Below, in pieces: positions 8,940 through 17,519 of a stretch of 64,000 nucleotides of DNA (position 1 is the first letter of the stretch; the number at the start of each line of letters is the position of its first letter). Position numbers and translations under genes: made by a program. The stretch comes from JBGTGG01 sp964398945. GTDB taxonomy: Bacteria > Bacteroidota > Bacteroidia > Cytophagales > Cyclobacteriaceae. The stretch lies in assembly GCA_964398945.1 (NCBI GenBank), contig CAYNOT010000006.1:170418-234417 (forward strand), given 5' to 3'. The notes beneath the pieces are model-generated. The model was not told where the DNA came from, did not search any database, and was given only the letters and a program-made list of their open reading frames with translations.

Positions 8940-9737
8940 ATGATTGACCTCTTATCAGTAGAACGTGATGTAGTGGCACTTTGCCTGGAAGTAGGTGCAT
9001 TCATACAAAAAGAAAGCGAGCGGTTTACACCCGAAGCGATCGAACAAAAGGAAGGTTTCAACAACCTGGTTTCCTATGTTGATAAGCAAGCAGAAATAAA
9101 ACTTGTCGAGCGTCTTCAGCAATTAATTCCCCAGGCTGGGTTTATCACCGAAGAAGGAACCATTTCAAAAAAAAGCGAAGAATACAATTGGATCATCGAC
9201 CCGTTGGATGGTACTACCAATTTTATCCACCGTGTTCCTGTTTACGCCATTAGTGTCGGCCTTTCCTATAAAGATGAAATGGTGTTGGGCGTAATCCATG
9301 ATGTAACCCGGAATGAATGTTATCACGCAAGTAAAGGACGGCAAGCGCAATGCAATGATGCTGCAATCAATGTGTCGAAAGTAAAAACATTGAATGAAAG
9401 CCTTTTTGCAACAGGTTTTCCGTACTACTACTTCGATAAACGTGATGCTTATCTGGAAATCATTAAAGACTTCCTCACCAAAACACATGGTATCAGAAGG
9501 TTGGGCAGTGCAGCCATTGACCTGGCGTATGTTTCATGTGGGCGGCTGGAAGGCTTCTTTGAATACAATCTAAACTCCTGGGATGTGGCCGCGGGAACAT
9601 TTCTGGTGCAACAAGCTGGCGGAATCGTTACCGATTTTAAAGGTGGCAATAATTTCGTTTTTGGCGGGGAACTCTGCGCTGGATGCTCCGTTCAGCCAGA
9701 AATGTTATCCGTCATTCAACAACATTGGTGGAAATAA
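8940..9737 (+). CDS. Inositol monophosphatase family protein (SuhB-like)
   Basis: The 265-residue protein has the metal-dependent phosphatase motifs of the inositol monophosphatase family. These are EEGT (metal-binding Glu), DPLDGTTNF (metal-binding Asp pair and catalytic Thr), and WDVAAGTFLVQQAGG near residue 216. It hydrolyses inositol-1-phosphate or a related sugar phosphate in the cytoplasm with Mg2+; the true substrate cannot be inferred. It follows rsmI by 38 bases and may belong to the same transcript. Confidence 0.9.
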   Translation: MIDLLSVERDVVALCLEVGAFIQKESERFTPEAIEQKEGFNNLVSYVDKQAEIKLVERLQQLIPQAGFITEEGTISKKSEEYNWIIDPLDGTTNFIHRVPVYAISVGLSYKDEMVLGVIHDVTRNECYHASKGRQAQCNDAAINVSKVKTLNESLFATGFPYYYFDKRDAYLEIIKDFLTKTHGIRRLGSAAIDLAYVSCGRLEGFFEYNLNSWDVAAGTFLVQQAGGIVTDFKGGNNFVFGGELCAGCSVQPEMLSVIQQHWWK

Positions 9738-9793
9738 CTATTTTTTCTATCTTCAACAATCGTTAACTATATAACCCTTTAAAACCCTTAAAC

Positions 9794-12631
9794 ATGCAAT
9801 TAAAACAATCTAAAAATTTGTTGGCTAAATGGACATTGGTGTTTTCATTCCTTCTTTTTGGAAGTTCGCTCTATGCCCAAACTGAGCTAAGTGAAAAATT
9901 ACCCATTGACCCGAACGTTAAAATTGGCAAACTTTCCAATGGATTAACGTATTACATCCGCAAAAACAGTAAGCCGGAAAATAAAATTGAATTACGGCTG
10001 GTGGTCAATGCCGGATCGATTTTGGAAGATGACGATCAACAAGGGTTGGCGCACTTTACCGAGCACATGGCATTCAATGGAACAAAGAATTTTCAAAAGA
10101 ATGAACTTGTTTCGTTCCTTCAATCAATAGGTGTGGAGTTTGGTGCGGATTTAAACGCCTACACAAGTTTTGATGAAACCGTTTATATCTTACCAATCCC
10201 AACAGACAAACCAGGCAATCTTGAAAAAGGATTTCAAATTTTGGAAGACTGGGCCAGTACAGTTGCATTTGACGATGCTGAAATTGACAAAGAACGAGGA
10301 GTTGTCCTTGAAGAATCACGACTGGGAAAAGGTGCTGATGATCGCATGCGCAAAGTCTATCTTCCGAAATTATTGGCAGATTCAAAATATGAGCAACGCC
10401 TCCCCATAGGAAAAGACGAAATCCTTAAATCATTTAAGTACGATGTAATCAAACGATTCTATAAAGATTGGTACCGCCCCAACCTGATGGCCGTTGTTGC
10501 TGTTGGGGATGTGGAGCCTGCCGAAGTTGAGAAAATGATAAAAAAACATTTCGAAGGATTAAAGAATCCCACGAATGAAAGAAAAAGAATAAGTGCTGAG
10601 TTGCCTCCGCGTAAAGCATCCGAAGGCGTTGTCGTTACGGATCCGGAAGCAACCAATTTCTTCGTACAGATTTATTATTCAACCGAGAAATCAAAACCAG
10701 AAACAACGGTTGGTGATTATCGCGAATCCATAGTGAAACGATTGTTTACGAGTATGCTAAGCCAGCGGATGCAAGAGTTGACACAAAAACCTTCGCCCCC
10801 TTTTATTTTTGGTTCATCAAGCTTAGGAGGATTCCTAAGGGGAACAGAGGTGTACAGTTCATTTGCTGTATTGACGCAAGCGGGTGTTGAACCGGCTGTG
10901 AACGCGATCATTCAGGAAAACGAGCGTGCCCGCAAATATGGATTTACAGATGCAGAATTCGACCGCATAAAAAAATCGCTATTGCGAAACATGGAACGTT
11001 CCTACAATGAACGTGAAAAAACAGAGTCATCAAATTTTGCTGATGAATACATCCGGGCATTTCTGGAGCAAGAACCCATACCCGGAATTGAAAAGGAATA
11101 TGCATACTACCAAAAATTCCTGGAGGAAATAACACTGGCGGAAGTGAATAAATATGCTGCAGAAACAATTCCTTCAGTAGACAAAAGTAAATTGGTGCTC
11201 ATGACAGGGCCGGATAAAGCTCCATTTACAATACCATCAGGTGAAGAGCTTCTTGCAATGGCAGACAAAGCTTCAAAAATGGAAGTAACAGCTTACGAAG
11301 AAGCGGCAGTCGCTGCATCATTGATGGCGAAAGCACCTGCCCCCGGAAAAATTACATCCGAAACAAAAAATGATAAACTGGGCATCACTGTTTTGAAACT
11401 TGGGAATGGTGTTACAGTCTCCTTAAAACCTACCGATTTTAAAAATGACCAGATAGTGATGACTGCCACCCGTCCGGGTGGACAATACCTTTATGGGGAT
11501 GCCGATATACTAAATGCACAATATGCCTCTACCATTGTATCACAAATGGGGGCCGGTGAATTTTCGCCAACCGATATGCGGAAAGTACTGGCAGGAAAAA
11601 CTGTCGGGGTAAATCCAAGGATTGGAAACATCAGTGAAGCGGTAGGCGGGCAAAGCGGTTCGAAAGATGTTGAAGCACTGTTACAAATGACGTACCTGTA
11701 CTTTACACAACCGCGAAAAGATGCTGATCTCTTCAATTCATTTGTGAGCAAGCAAAGTGCGATGTATCAAAACATACTTTCTGATCCGAATGCTGTTTTT
11801 CAAAATGAATTTTTAAAAATCGCATATAACAATAACCCACGCGGCCCGAAATTTCCTAGCCCTGATGATTTTGCCAAAATCAATTTGGAACGTTCTTACG
11901 AGATTTATAGAGAACGCTTTGGCAATGCGAATGGATTTCATTTTTACATCGTAGGAAGCTTTGATATCAATGAAATCAAACCGTTGATTGCAACCTATTT
12001 GGGAAGTTTGCCAACCACAGGAAAAACATCCAACTTTAAAGACATTGGATTACGTCCGGTGAAAGGAGTTGTTAAAAAAGAAGTGCGCAAAGGCACAGAA
12101 CAAAAGAGCATGATCCGGATGATGTTCTCTGGGGAAACCGCATATTCATTGAAGGAAGAAACCAACCTCTCACTTTTAATTGAAGTACTCAATATCAAAG
12201 TTATTGAAACACTCCGTGAAGATATGAGTGGTGTGTATGGTGCTGGTGTAAGTGGCAACCTTTCAAAAATCCCTTACAGTGGTTTTACCACCAGTATTGC
12301 GATGCCGTGTGGACCGGAGAATGTTGACAAACTAATTGCTGCGGCTTTGGCTGAAGTTGAGAAAGTGAAAAAATCTGGCCCAACCAAAGAGGACCTGGAA
12401 AAAGTAAAAGAAACCCTAAAACAAAAATACCTGGAAAGCATAAAGGACAATAATTACTGGGCAAGGCATCTGCAAGGCTCAGATGAGAATGGAACACCTT
12501 CAGAAGCCATCCTTACCTATCTGGATGATGTTCAGGCTGTAACAGCAGATGATATCAAGAAAGCCGCCAATAAGTATTTCGATATAAAGAATTACATTCA
12601 GGTAGTGTTGTATCCTGAAACTGATAAATAG
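9794..12631 (+). CDS. M16 family zinc protease (pitrilysin-type), exported
   Basis: The 945-residue protein has a signal peptide (cleaved near LYAQ, residue 29) and two M16 halves. The active half carries the inverted zinc motif HFTEH at residues 87-91 and a downstream Glu-rich helix (DKERGVVLEESR). The second half, from about residue 530, lacks the zinc motif, as expected for the inactive partner domain. Such enzymes degrade peptides in the periplasm or at the outer membrane. The gene is monocistronic, with its own terminator 11 bases after the stop. Confidence 0.93.
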   Translation: MQLKQSKNLLAKWTLVFSFLLFGSSLYAQTELSEKLPIDPNVKIGKLSNGLTYYIRKNSKPENKIELRLVVNAGSILEDDDQQGLAHFTEHMAFNGTKNFQKNELVSFLQSIGVEFGADLNAYTSFDETVYILPIPTDKPGNLEKGFQILEDWASTVAFDDAEIDKERGVVLEESRLGKGADDRMRKVYLPKLLADSKYEQRLPIGKDEILKSFKYDVIKRFYKDWYRPNLMAVVAVGDVEPAEVEKMIKKHFEGLKNPTNERKRISAELPPRKASEGVVVTDPEATNFFVQIYYSTEKSKPETTVGDYRESIVKRLFTSMLSQRMQELTQKPSPPFIFGSSSLGGFLRGTEVYSSFAVLTQAGVEPAVNAIIQENERARKYGFTDAEFDRIKKSLLRNMERSYNEREKTESSNFADEYIRAFLEQEPIPGIEKEYAYYQKFLEEITLAEVNKYAAETIPSVDKSKLVLMTGPDKAPFTIPSGEELLAMADKASKMEVTAYEEAAVAASLMAKAPAPGKITSETKNDKLGITVLKLGNGVTVSLKPTDFKNDQIVMTATRPGGQYLYGDADILNAQYASTIVSQMGAGEFSPTDMRKVLAGKTVGVNPRIGNISEAVGGQSGSKDVEALLQMTYLYFTQPRKDADLFNSFVSKQSAMYQNILSDPNAVFQNEFLKIAYNNNPRGPKFPSPDDFAKINLERSYEIYRERFGNANGFHFYIVGSFDINEIKPLIATYLGSLPTTGKTSNFKDIGLRPVKGVVKKEVRKGTEQKSMIRMMFSGETAYSLKEETNLSLLIEVLNIKVIETLREDMSGVYGAGVSGNLSKIPYSGFTTSIAMPCGPENVDKLIAAALAEVEKVKKSGPTKEDLEKVKETLKQKYLESIKDNNYWARHLQGSDENGTPSEAILTYLDDVQAVTADDIKKAANKYFDIKNYIQVVLYPETDK

Positions 12632-12642
12632 GATTTCAAGCA

Positions 12643-12676
12643 CCCGTCCGACCGCTTTGAGCGGTCGGACGGGTTT
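12643..12676 (+). terminator. Strong GC-rich terminator after the M16 protease
   Basis: CCCGTCCGACCGCT at 12643-12656 pairs perfectly with AGCGGTCGGACGGG at 12660-12673 around a three-base TTG loop, followed by TTTATTAAATTT. The stem sequence closely resembles the hairpin at 17466-17509. Confidence 0.85.
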
Positions 12677-12686
12677 ATTAAATTTG
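12657..12686 (+). promoter_or_regulatory. Candidate promoter partly inside the terminator loop
   Basis: TTG at 12657-12659 (the terminator loop) is separated by 19 bases from TAAATTTG at 12679-12686, an exact fit to the Bacteroidota TTG-N19-TAnnTTTG promoter. The next ATG is only five bases after the -7 box, so any transcript would be leaderless or nearly so. Confidence 0.5.
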
Positions 12687-12690
12687 CAGT

Positions 12691-12861
12691 ATGGTTCAGG
12701 AGATCATTATCGGAATAATTTTTTTAGGAGCCCTCTTTTATGTGGGAAGGTTGGCCTATAAAAACCTGACTGCAAAAAAGGCCTGCGCGACAGGCTGCTC
12801 AAAATGTGGTGCGTTGGATATTGCGAAGATAGAAGCTGATATTAAAGCGCGTAGCCTTTAA
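12691..12861 (+). CDS. Small Cys-containing membrane protein (FeoB-associated-like)
   Basis: The 56-residue product starts MVQEIIIGIIFLGALFYVG, a single membrane helix, followed by a basic stretch and a short Cys cluster, KKACATGCSKCGA. This layout resembles the FeoB-associated Cys-rich membrane proteins of Bacteroidota, which are linked to ferrous iron uptake. No feoA or feoB is in the window, so the resemblance is by architecture only. The ATG lies five bases after a -7 box, suggesting leaderless translation. Confidence 0.55.
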   Translation: MVQEIIIGIIFLGALFYVGRLAYKNLTAKKACATGCSKCGALDIAKIEADIKARSL

Positions 12862-12877
12862 TCTATCGTTATAGTAA

Positions 12878-12885
12878 TAATTTTG
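12878..12885 (+). promoter_or_regulatory. Possible -7 element TAATTTTG before the 174-residue membrane protein
   Basis: TAATTTTG fits TAnnTTTG and lies 13 bases before the ATG at 12899. No well-placed upstream TTG was found. Confidence 0.35.
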
Positions 12886-12898
12886 TATCCATTGGACT

Positions 12899-13423
12899 AT
12901 GGAGATAATAAAAGATAATAATCGGACTATTATAATCATACCCCGGAATGGAAATCTATTCATCATCCTTCTAACAGGCTGCTGGTTTCTTTTTCTACTT
13001 TACGGCTTTTATCTGCAATTCAGGGACGGATTTCTTTTTATAGATACGGAAGCCATAATCCTTAATCTGGTTTTTCTGGTTGTAGGATTAATCGTTTTGA
13101 AAACATTTTTATGGCATGTAAGAGGAAAGGAAAAAATAACTTTGGACAGTGAAATTTTAAAAATTGAAAAACTTGGGACATTCTTGACTTTCCCTAGAAA
13201 GTATGAGACTAATTTGATTGATAGATTTGAAATTGAACAGAAAGAAATTGGAACTTGGTGGAGTAGACTTTATGGTTTTTCCGGTGGACGGATTTTTTTT
13301 AACTATTGGGAGAACCCTAAACATTTCGCACAAACGATATCGAAATTAGAAGCAAAGGAACTGGTCGAAATATTAATGGTAGCTTTAAAAGCTACACAAA
13401 ACAATGATTTAGACAAGAGTTAA
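12899..13423 (+). CDS. Hypothetical membrane protein with two helices
   Basis: I do not recognise this 174-residue protein. It has two membrane helices (about residues 22-40, LFIILLTGCWFLFLLYGFY, and 53-70) and a hydrophilic C-terminal domain of about 100 residues made of short strands with GTWWSRLYGFSGGRIFF near residue 118. The layout is like small two-helix proteins with a PH-like cytoplasmic domain. The coding sequence is more AT-rich than its neighbours, which could reflect later acquisition. It converges on the radical SAM gene and overlaps it by four bases. Confidence 0.6.
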   Translation: MEIIKDNNRTIIIIPRNGNLFIILLTGCWFLFLLYGFYLQFRDGFLFIDTEAIILNLVFLVVGLIVLKTFLWHVRGKEKITLDSEILKIEKLGTFLTFPRKYETNLIDRFEIEQKEIGTWWSRLYGFSGGRIFFNYWENPKHFAQTISKLEAKELVEILMVALKATQNNDLDKS

Positions 13424-14448
13424 CCCTCCGCAAATACTTTCAGCCCTTCTGTACAATTTTTACAAATCTCTATTTCGCTTCTTGATTGCAGTAGGGATGA
13501 TCTGAATTCTTTGTATTTTTTCCCAAACCAAATTTCTTCAAACGTATTTTTAGTAAGGTCGCCCATTTCAAATTGCGCATCCTTATCAAAGCAACACGGA
13601 ACAACTTTTCCATCCCACGTAATCACGCAACTGTGCCACATCTTCCAACATTGATTGAGCAATTCATTTTTGATGGCATAACTGCCATCGGGTTGTTTTT
13701 TATAGCGGGAATATTTTTCAATGGAAGGAATCAAATCCGATCCATTTTTAAAATCATAAACCTGTGCAGTTTTCAACACAACCTGGTCAACACCTAATTC
13801 TTTTGCCAGTTTGTAAACCTCAGGGACCTGGTGCTCATTTGGTTTCACGACCAAAAATTGAAAAACAGTATGCGGTGTTTTTGATTTTAACCTTTTCTTC
13901 CACGCCATAATGTTCTTTGTTCCTTCAATCACTTTTTCCAACTGCCCTCCTACCCGGTACGATGCATAACTACTTTGTGTTGTACCATCAATCGAAATGA
14001 TCAACCGGTCCAAACCCGAACCAATAGTAGCTTTTGAAGTTTCATCTTTCAAATAATGTGCATTGGTAGAAGTGGCGGTATAAACCCCTTTTGCGGAAGC
14101 ATACTTCACCATCTCCAGAAATTGAGGATGCAGGTACGGTTCGCCCTGGAAATAAAATGTTAGATAATTCAGGGTTTCGGCAAGCTGATCAATTGTATTC
14201 CGGAACAAATCCTGATCAAGCATTCCGGTTGGGCGTGTAAAAGAGCGCAAACCACTCGGGCATTCCGGGCAACGCAAATTGCAGGAAGTAGTCGGCTCGA
14301 AAGAAATGCTGATCGGCATCCCGGAGATTTCCGGTTGTTTGGTGATACGTGATTTCTGGTACGAATACAGGATACGCGAAGCGTTCGCCATCTTTTTTAA
14401 AGACAACCGTGAAGCCAAATTCAATCCATCCTGTATACTTCCTACCAT
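13420..14448 (-). CDS. Radical SAM/SPASM domain protein
   Basis: The 342-residue protein carries the radical SAM 4Fe-4S motif CNLRCPEC (CX3CX2C) at about residues 56-63, preceded by the strand ISISFEPTTS. A C-terminal SPASM-like Cys-rich region follows, including CWKMWHSCVITWDGKVVPCC, then GDLTKNTFEEIW and EICKNC. SPASM proteins bind auxiliary Fe-S clusters and often modify peptides or make cofactors. No precursor-peptide gene is evident nearby, so the substrate is unknown. It is transcribed divergently from the Lnb-like gene across 63 bases. Confidence 0.85.
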   Translation of the reverse strand: MVGSIQDGLNLASRLSLKKMANASRILYSYQKSRITKQPEISGMPISISFEPTTSCNLRCPECPSGLRSFTRPTGMLDQDLFRNTIDQLAETLNYLTFYFQGEPYLHPQFLEMVKYASAKGVYTATSTNAHYLKDETSKATIGSGLDRLIISIDGTTQSSYASYRVGGQLEKVIEGTKNIMAWKKRLKSKTPHTVFQFLVVKPNEHQVPEVYKLAKELGVDQVVLKTAQVYDFKNGSDLIPSIEKYSRYKKQPDGSYAIKNELLNQCWKMWHSCVITWDGKVVPCCFDKDAQFEMGDLTKNTFEEIWFGKKYKEFRSSLLQSRSEIEICKNCTEGLKVFAEG

Positions 14449-14511
14449 GCAGCGTGTAAAGTTATTAATAATGGCTGTTTGCCATTATCTTCGTAGCTAT
14501 AAAATTACAGT

Positions 14512-15678
14512 ATGCGGATTTTAATTGCTTTTCTTCTTATCTGTTCCATTACGCTTTCTTTTGGACAATCCAATATCACCTTATCAGAACATGCAGAAAT
14601 TTCGGTGATTACGTGTGGACCAGGACAAGAGGCTGTATTTACCGCATTTGGTCACAGCGCCTTCCGCGTGTTTGATCCGGTCAATAAAATAAATGCTGCG
14701 TTCAATTATGGTGTCTTCGATTTTGAGCAGCCAAATTTTTATCTAAATTTTGCGCGTGGACACAACCGATACCGGTTGGCCGTTCAAGATTACGAACGAT
14801 TCGAATATGTTTACCAGTATTACAACCGATATGTGCATGAACAAATATTAAACCTCACACATGCACAAAAACAGGAATTATTCGATTACTTAATGTGGAA
14901 TTCTGAAGGTGAAAATCAATTTTACCTTTACGATTATTTCTACGACAACTGTGCTACCAAAATTCCTGAAGTTATACTAAAAGTTTTTGGAGACGCTGTA
15001 ACTTTTGATGGATCGCTTATCAAAACCGATTACACGATCAGAAACTTAACCGATCTTTATTTGGAACAACAACCGTGGGGCGATTTAGGAATTGATATTT
15101 GCCTGGGTTTGCCGATGGACAAAAAAGCATCCCCGTATGAATACATGTTCCTGCCCGATTATGTAGAATCTTCTTTTGATCATGCTTCTATAAAAGCAGA
15201 TGGAAACGTGGTGCCTTTAGTAAAAGAAAAATTAATCAAATACGAATCCCAACCGGAAGAAACATCCACAGGACTTCTACATCCGCTGATCGTGTTTGCG
15301 CTGTTTTTTTTACTAACCGCATTTATCTCCTATCGCGATTGGAAACGAAAAAAGTTAACTCGTTGGTTTGATGCGGTTTTATTTGGCATCACCGGATTGC
15401 TTGGAATATTCCTGCTGTTGCTGTGGACGGCCACCGACCACAATGCTGCTGCCAAAAATTTTAATTTATTGTGGGCATTCCCTACTAACTTGATTGTGGC
15501 CTTTGCTTTGTTTGGAAACAGGAAATGGGTAACAAAATATTTTCTAGTGGCAGGGGTTATTGCCGGGGCAACCGTTTTGTTTTGGTATGTTCTTCCACAA
15601 CAACTGAATTATATGTTGATACCGTTGGTGCTTGCGCTTGCGGTAAGAGCAGAGTTGAATTATTTTTTGAGGAGGTAG
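14512..15678 (+). CDS. Lnb-like lipoprotein N-acyltransferase (DUF4105)
   Basis: The 388-residue protein has a signal peptide (MRILIAFLLICSITLSFGQ), a periplasmic DUF4105/Lnb N-terminal domain and about five C-terminal membrane helices from residue 258 onward. The domain shows the conserved His48 in AFGHSAF and Cys147 in YDNCATK, the presumed catalytic pair of an NlpC/P60-like fold. The family is now linked to lipoprotein N-acylation in Bacteroidota, replacing the Lnt enzyme of proteobacteria. That function is taken from family knowledge and is not proven here. It converges on the methyltransferase gene with 12 bases between stops. Confidence 0.75.
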   Translation: MRILIAFLLICSITLSFGQSNITLSEHAEISVITCGPGQEAVFTAFGHSAFRVFDPVNKINAAFNYGVFDFEQPNFYLNFARGHNRYRLAVQDYERFEYVYQYYNRYVHEQILNLTHAQKQELFDYLMWNSEGENQFYLYDYFYDNCATKIPEVILKVFGDAVTFDGSLIKTDYTIRNLTDLYLEQQPWGDLGIDICLGLPMDKKASPYEYMFLPDYVESSFDHASIKADGNVVPLVKEKLIKYESQPEETSTGLLHPLIVFALFFLLTAFISYRDWKRKKLTRWFDAVLFGITGLLGIFLLLLWTATDHNAAAKNFNLLWAFPTNLIVAFALFGNRKWVTKYFLVAGVIAGATVLFWYVLPQQLNYMLIPLVLALAVRAELNYFLRR

Positions 15679-15690
15679 CTATTGCAAATA

Positions 15691-16929
15691 CTACCGCTCC
15701 AAATTATGCACCTCGTATACTTTGTTTAGAAATTTAACGATCGAATAGCCCAACTCTTTACCAAGATTCACTGGAACAGCATTTCCAATTTGTTTGTATT
15801 GGCTTGGAACTGAGCCGGCAAACTTCCATTCATCCGGAAATGTTTGTACCCGGGCATACTCCCTTACGGTAAACGGCCTGGTCTCATCAGGATGACAACG
15901 CTCTGTTTGTTTCTGGGCAGGACTACACGTCAACGTAAGGCTGGGTTCATCCCAACTCAACCGTCTGGCCATTCCGGTTTTTCCTCCACCCAAGTAAAAA
16001 CTTTTTTGCATATACTCCTTTTGAAGCTTGATGGGAAGATCGCGCCAATATCCTCCGGGTGGTACTTTCTTAAGGATTTCTTTTTTTCGTTTTGGATAAG
16101 TACTCCCTTCAGATTCAGGAACATCTTTTTTAAAAAGTCCGCCTGCTTTTAATGCATCCTTTAACGTATAAATTTTTTTGTACGGCTTGGGGAAATTAAA
16201 ATCGATATCCAAATCTTTTCGAATCCCCACCAAGATCAACCTTTCACGTTTTTGAGGAACGTTATAAAATATTGCTTTTAATATTTTTGGATCAACCGGT
16301 CGGTAGCCAATCTCATCCAAAATCGATTTCATCCCCTCAAGTGTTCGGCCATTATCATGGTTTAACAATCCGCGCACATTCTCACCAACACAAATCAAAG
16401 GTTTCGTTTCATTGACCACCCGCGCGAATTCATAAAACAACGTGCCGCGTGCATCGTTCAACCCGAGTTTTTTACCAGCATAACTAAACGCCTGACAAGG
16501 AAAACCACCAGTCACCACATCGATCTTACCTTCGTATTCTTTAAAACTTAGATTACGTATATCGTCTTCTATAACTTTCCAATGTGGCCTATTTCGCCTG
16601 AGTGTTTCAGCCGCCCAATGGTCAATTTCGTTTAGCGCCACGCATTTCAAGCCTGCTTTTTCCAACCCGATTGCAAGGCCTCCGGCACCAGCAAATAATT
16701 CCAAAACAGAATAATTATTATCGGGCTTAACCTGATTTCCACTTTCAGAAGAGTTAAACAAAAAGTCCAGCTCTTCAAAGATTTTTAATTGTTCCTTCCG
16801 GTAAACCCTATAATTGCTCATTGGCTCCCGGATGGCAGTCAACTTCCCGTTATTGTCCCAACGCCTTAAAGTTTCTTTACTTTTTCCAAGTAAATCGGCA
16901 ACTTCCGACAATGAATAGAATTCCTTCAT
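15691..16929 (-). CDS. DNA cytosine-5 methyltransferase with N-terminal MerR-like HTH
   Basis: The 412-residue protein joins a MerR/excisionase-type helix-turn-helix (residues 4-50, EVADLLGKSKETLRRW and NYRVYRKEQL) to a complete C5-methyltransferase. Motif I is LELFAGAGGLAIGLEKAG (about 77-94), motif IV GGFPCQAFSYAG with catalytic Cys145, motif VI GENVRGL, motif VIII QKRERLILVG, and motif X QIGNAVPVNLG near the C-terminus. The variable region between VIII and IX sets the target, which cannot be read. The HTH may repress its own promoter, as known for some methyltransferases. It is divergent from a Vsr-like nuclease; no classic restriction enzyme is adjacent. Confidence 0.93.
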   Translation of the reverse strand: MKEFYSLSEVADLLGKSKETLRRWDNNGKLTAIREPMSNYRVYRKEQLKIFEELDFLFNSSESGNQVKPDNNYSVLELFAGAGGLAIGLEKAGLKCVALNEIDHWAAETLRRNRPHWKVIEDDIRNLSFKEYEGKIDVVTGGFPCQAFSYAGKKLGLNDARGTLFYEFARVVNETKPLICVGENVRGLLNHDNGRTLEGMKSILDEIGYRPVDPKILKAIFYNVPQKRERLILVGIRKDLDIDFNFPKPYKKIYTLKDALKAGGLFKKDVPESEGSTYPKRKKEILKKVPPGGYWRDLPIKLQKEYMQKSFYLGGGKTGMARRLSWDEPSLTLTCSPAQKQTERCHPDETRPFTVREYARVQTFPDEWKFAGSVPSQYKQIGNAVPVNLGKELGYSIVKFLNKVYEVHNLER

Positions 16930-17003
16930 AAATAACCAAGTTATTAAACCTTATACATGGTTATAAATATACACCATTGCCGATCTTCTCAAAGCAGACT
17001 GAA
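16930..17003 (+). promoter_or_regulatory. Divergent promoter region with inverted repeat, candidate operator
   Basis: This 74-base gap separates the methyltransferase and Vsr-like start codons. ATAACCA at 16932-16938 and TGGTTAT at 16958-16964 form a perfect 7-bp inverted repeat 19 bases apart. A second ATAAC/GTTAT pair overlaps the left arm. It is a plausible binding site for the methyltransferase's own HTH domain. This is inference from position and symmetry. Confidence 0.35.
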
Positions 17004-17474
17004 ATGATTAAAAAATATAAAAACACCCCCATCAAAGTCCCAAGGTTTGAAGAAGCGGCAGGTTTTTATACAACCAGGGAGAGAAGTCTCCACATGTCAA
17101 AAATCAGGGGAAAAAACACTGTTCCTGAACTGATTTTTCGAAAGGCACTTTATGCCGAAGGAATCCGATTCCGGGTCAATGTCAAGAAACTACCCGGCAA
17201 ACCAGACGTTGCCAATATCTCTAAAAAGTTTGTCGTTTTCATTGATGGGGAATTCTGGCATGGCTTTAATTGGGAGGACAAAAAGAAAAAAATAAAATCA
17301 AACCGGAAATTCTGGATACCCAAAATTGAACGGAACATGCAACGCGATCAGGAAAATAATCGCGCACTTGAAGATTTAGGGTTCAAGGTCTTTCGGTTCT
17401 GGGATCATGAAATAAAAAGCGGACTCGAAAAATGTATAGAACAAGTCGCCAATTACCTCTATAAATCCGTCTGA
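17004..17474 (+). CDS. Vsr-like endonuclease lacking the structural zinc ligands
   Basis: The 156-residue protein is co-linear with E. coli Vsr, the very-short-patch repair nuclease that nicks at T:G mismatches left by deaminated 5-methylcytosine. Glu42, Asp68 (KLPGKPDVA) and His86 (DGEFWHGF) align with Vsr Glu25, Asp51 and His69 at a constant offset of 17. The zinc ligands of E. coli Vsr (Cys66, His71, Cys73, Cys117) are replaced by Glu83, Phe88, Trp90 and probably His135. The ATG at 17004 is preferred over a TTG at 16977. It may be a repair nuclease or, given the methyltransferase partner, a divergent restriction or nicking enzyme. Confidence 0.85.
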   Translation: MIKKYKNTPIKVPRFEEAAGFYTTRERSLHMSKIRGKNTVPELIFRKALYAEGIRFRVNVKKLPGKPDVANISKKFVVFIDGEFWHGFNWEDKKKKIKSNRKFWIPKIERNMQRDQENNRALEDLGFKVFRFWDHEIKSGLEKCIEQVANYLYKSV

Positions 17475-17509
17475 CCGCTGATTACAATTGTAAAGAGCGG
17501 TCTGACGGA
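17466..17509 (+). terminator. Hairpin overlapping the vsr-like stop codon
   Basis: TCCGTCTGACCGCT (17466-17479) pairs with AGCGGTCTGACGGA (17496-17509) with a single internal mismatch. The left arm contains the stop codon. It lies 10 bases from the lpdA stop, so it may serve both converging genes, although no long T-tract is present. The stem is closely related to that at 12643-12673. Confidence 0.55.
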
Positions 17510-17519
17510 TTGCTCCACA

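Noticed and set aside
15691..17474. Full type II restriction-modification system
   Set aside because: No separate restriction endonuclease frame exists beside the methyltransferase; the Vsr-like gene alone does not prove one.
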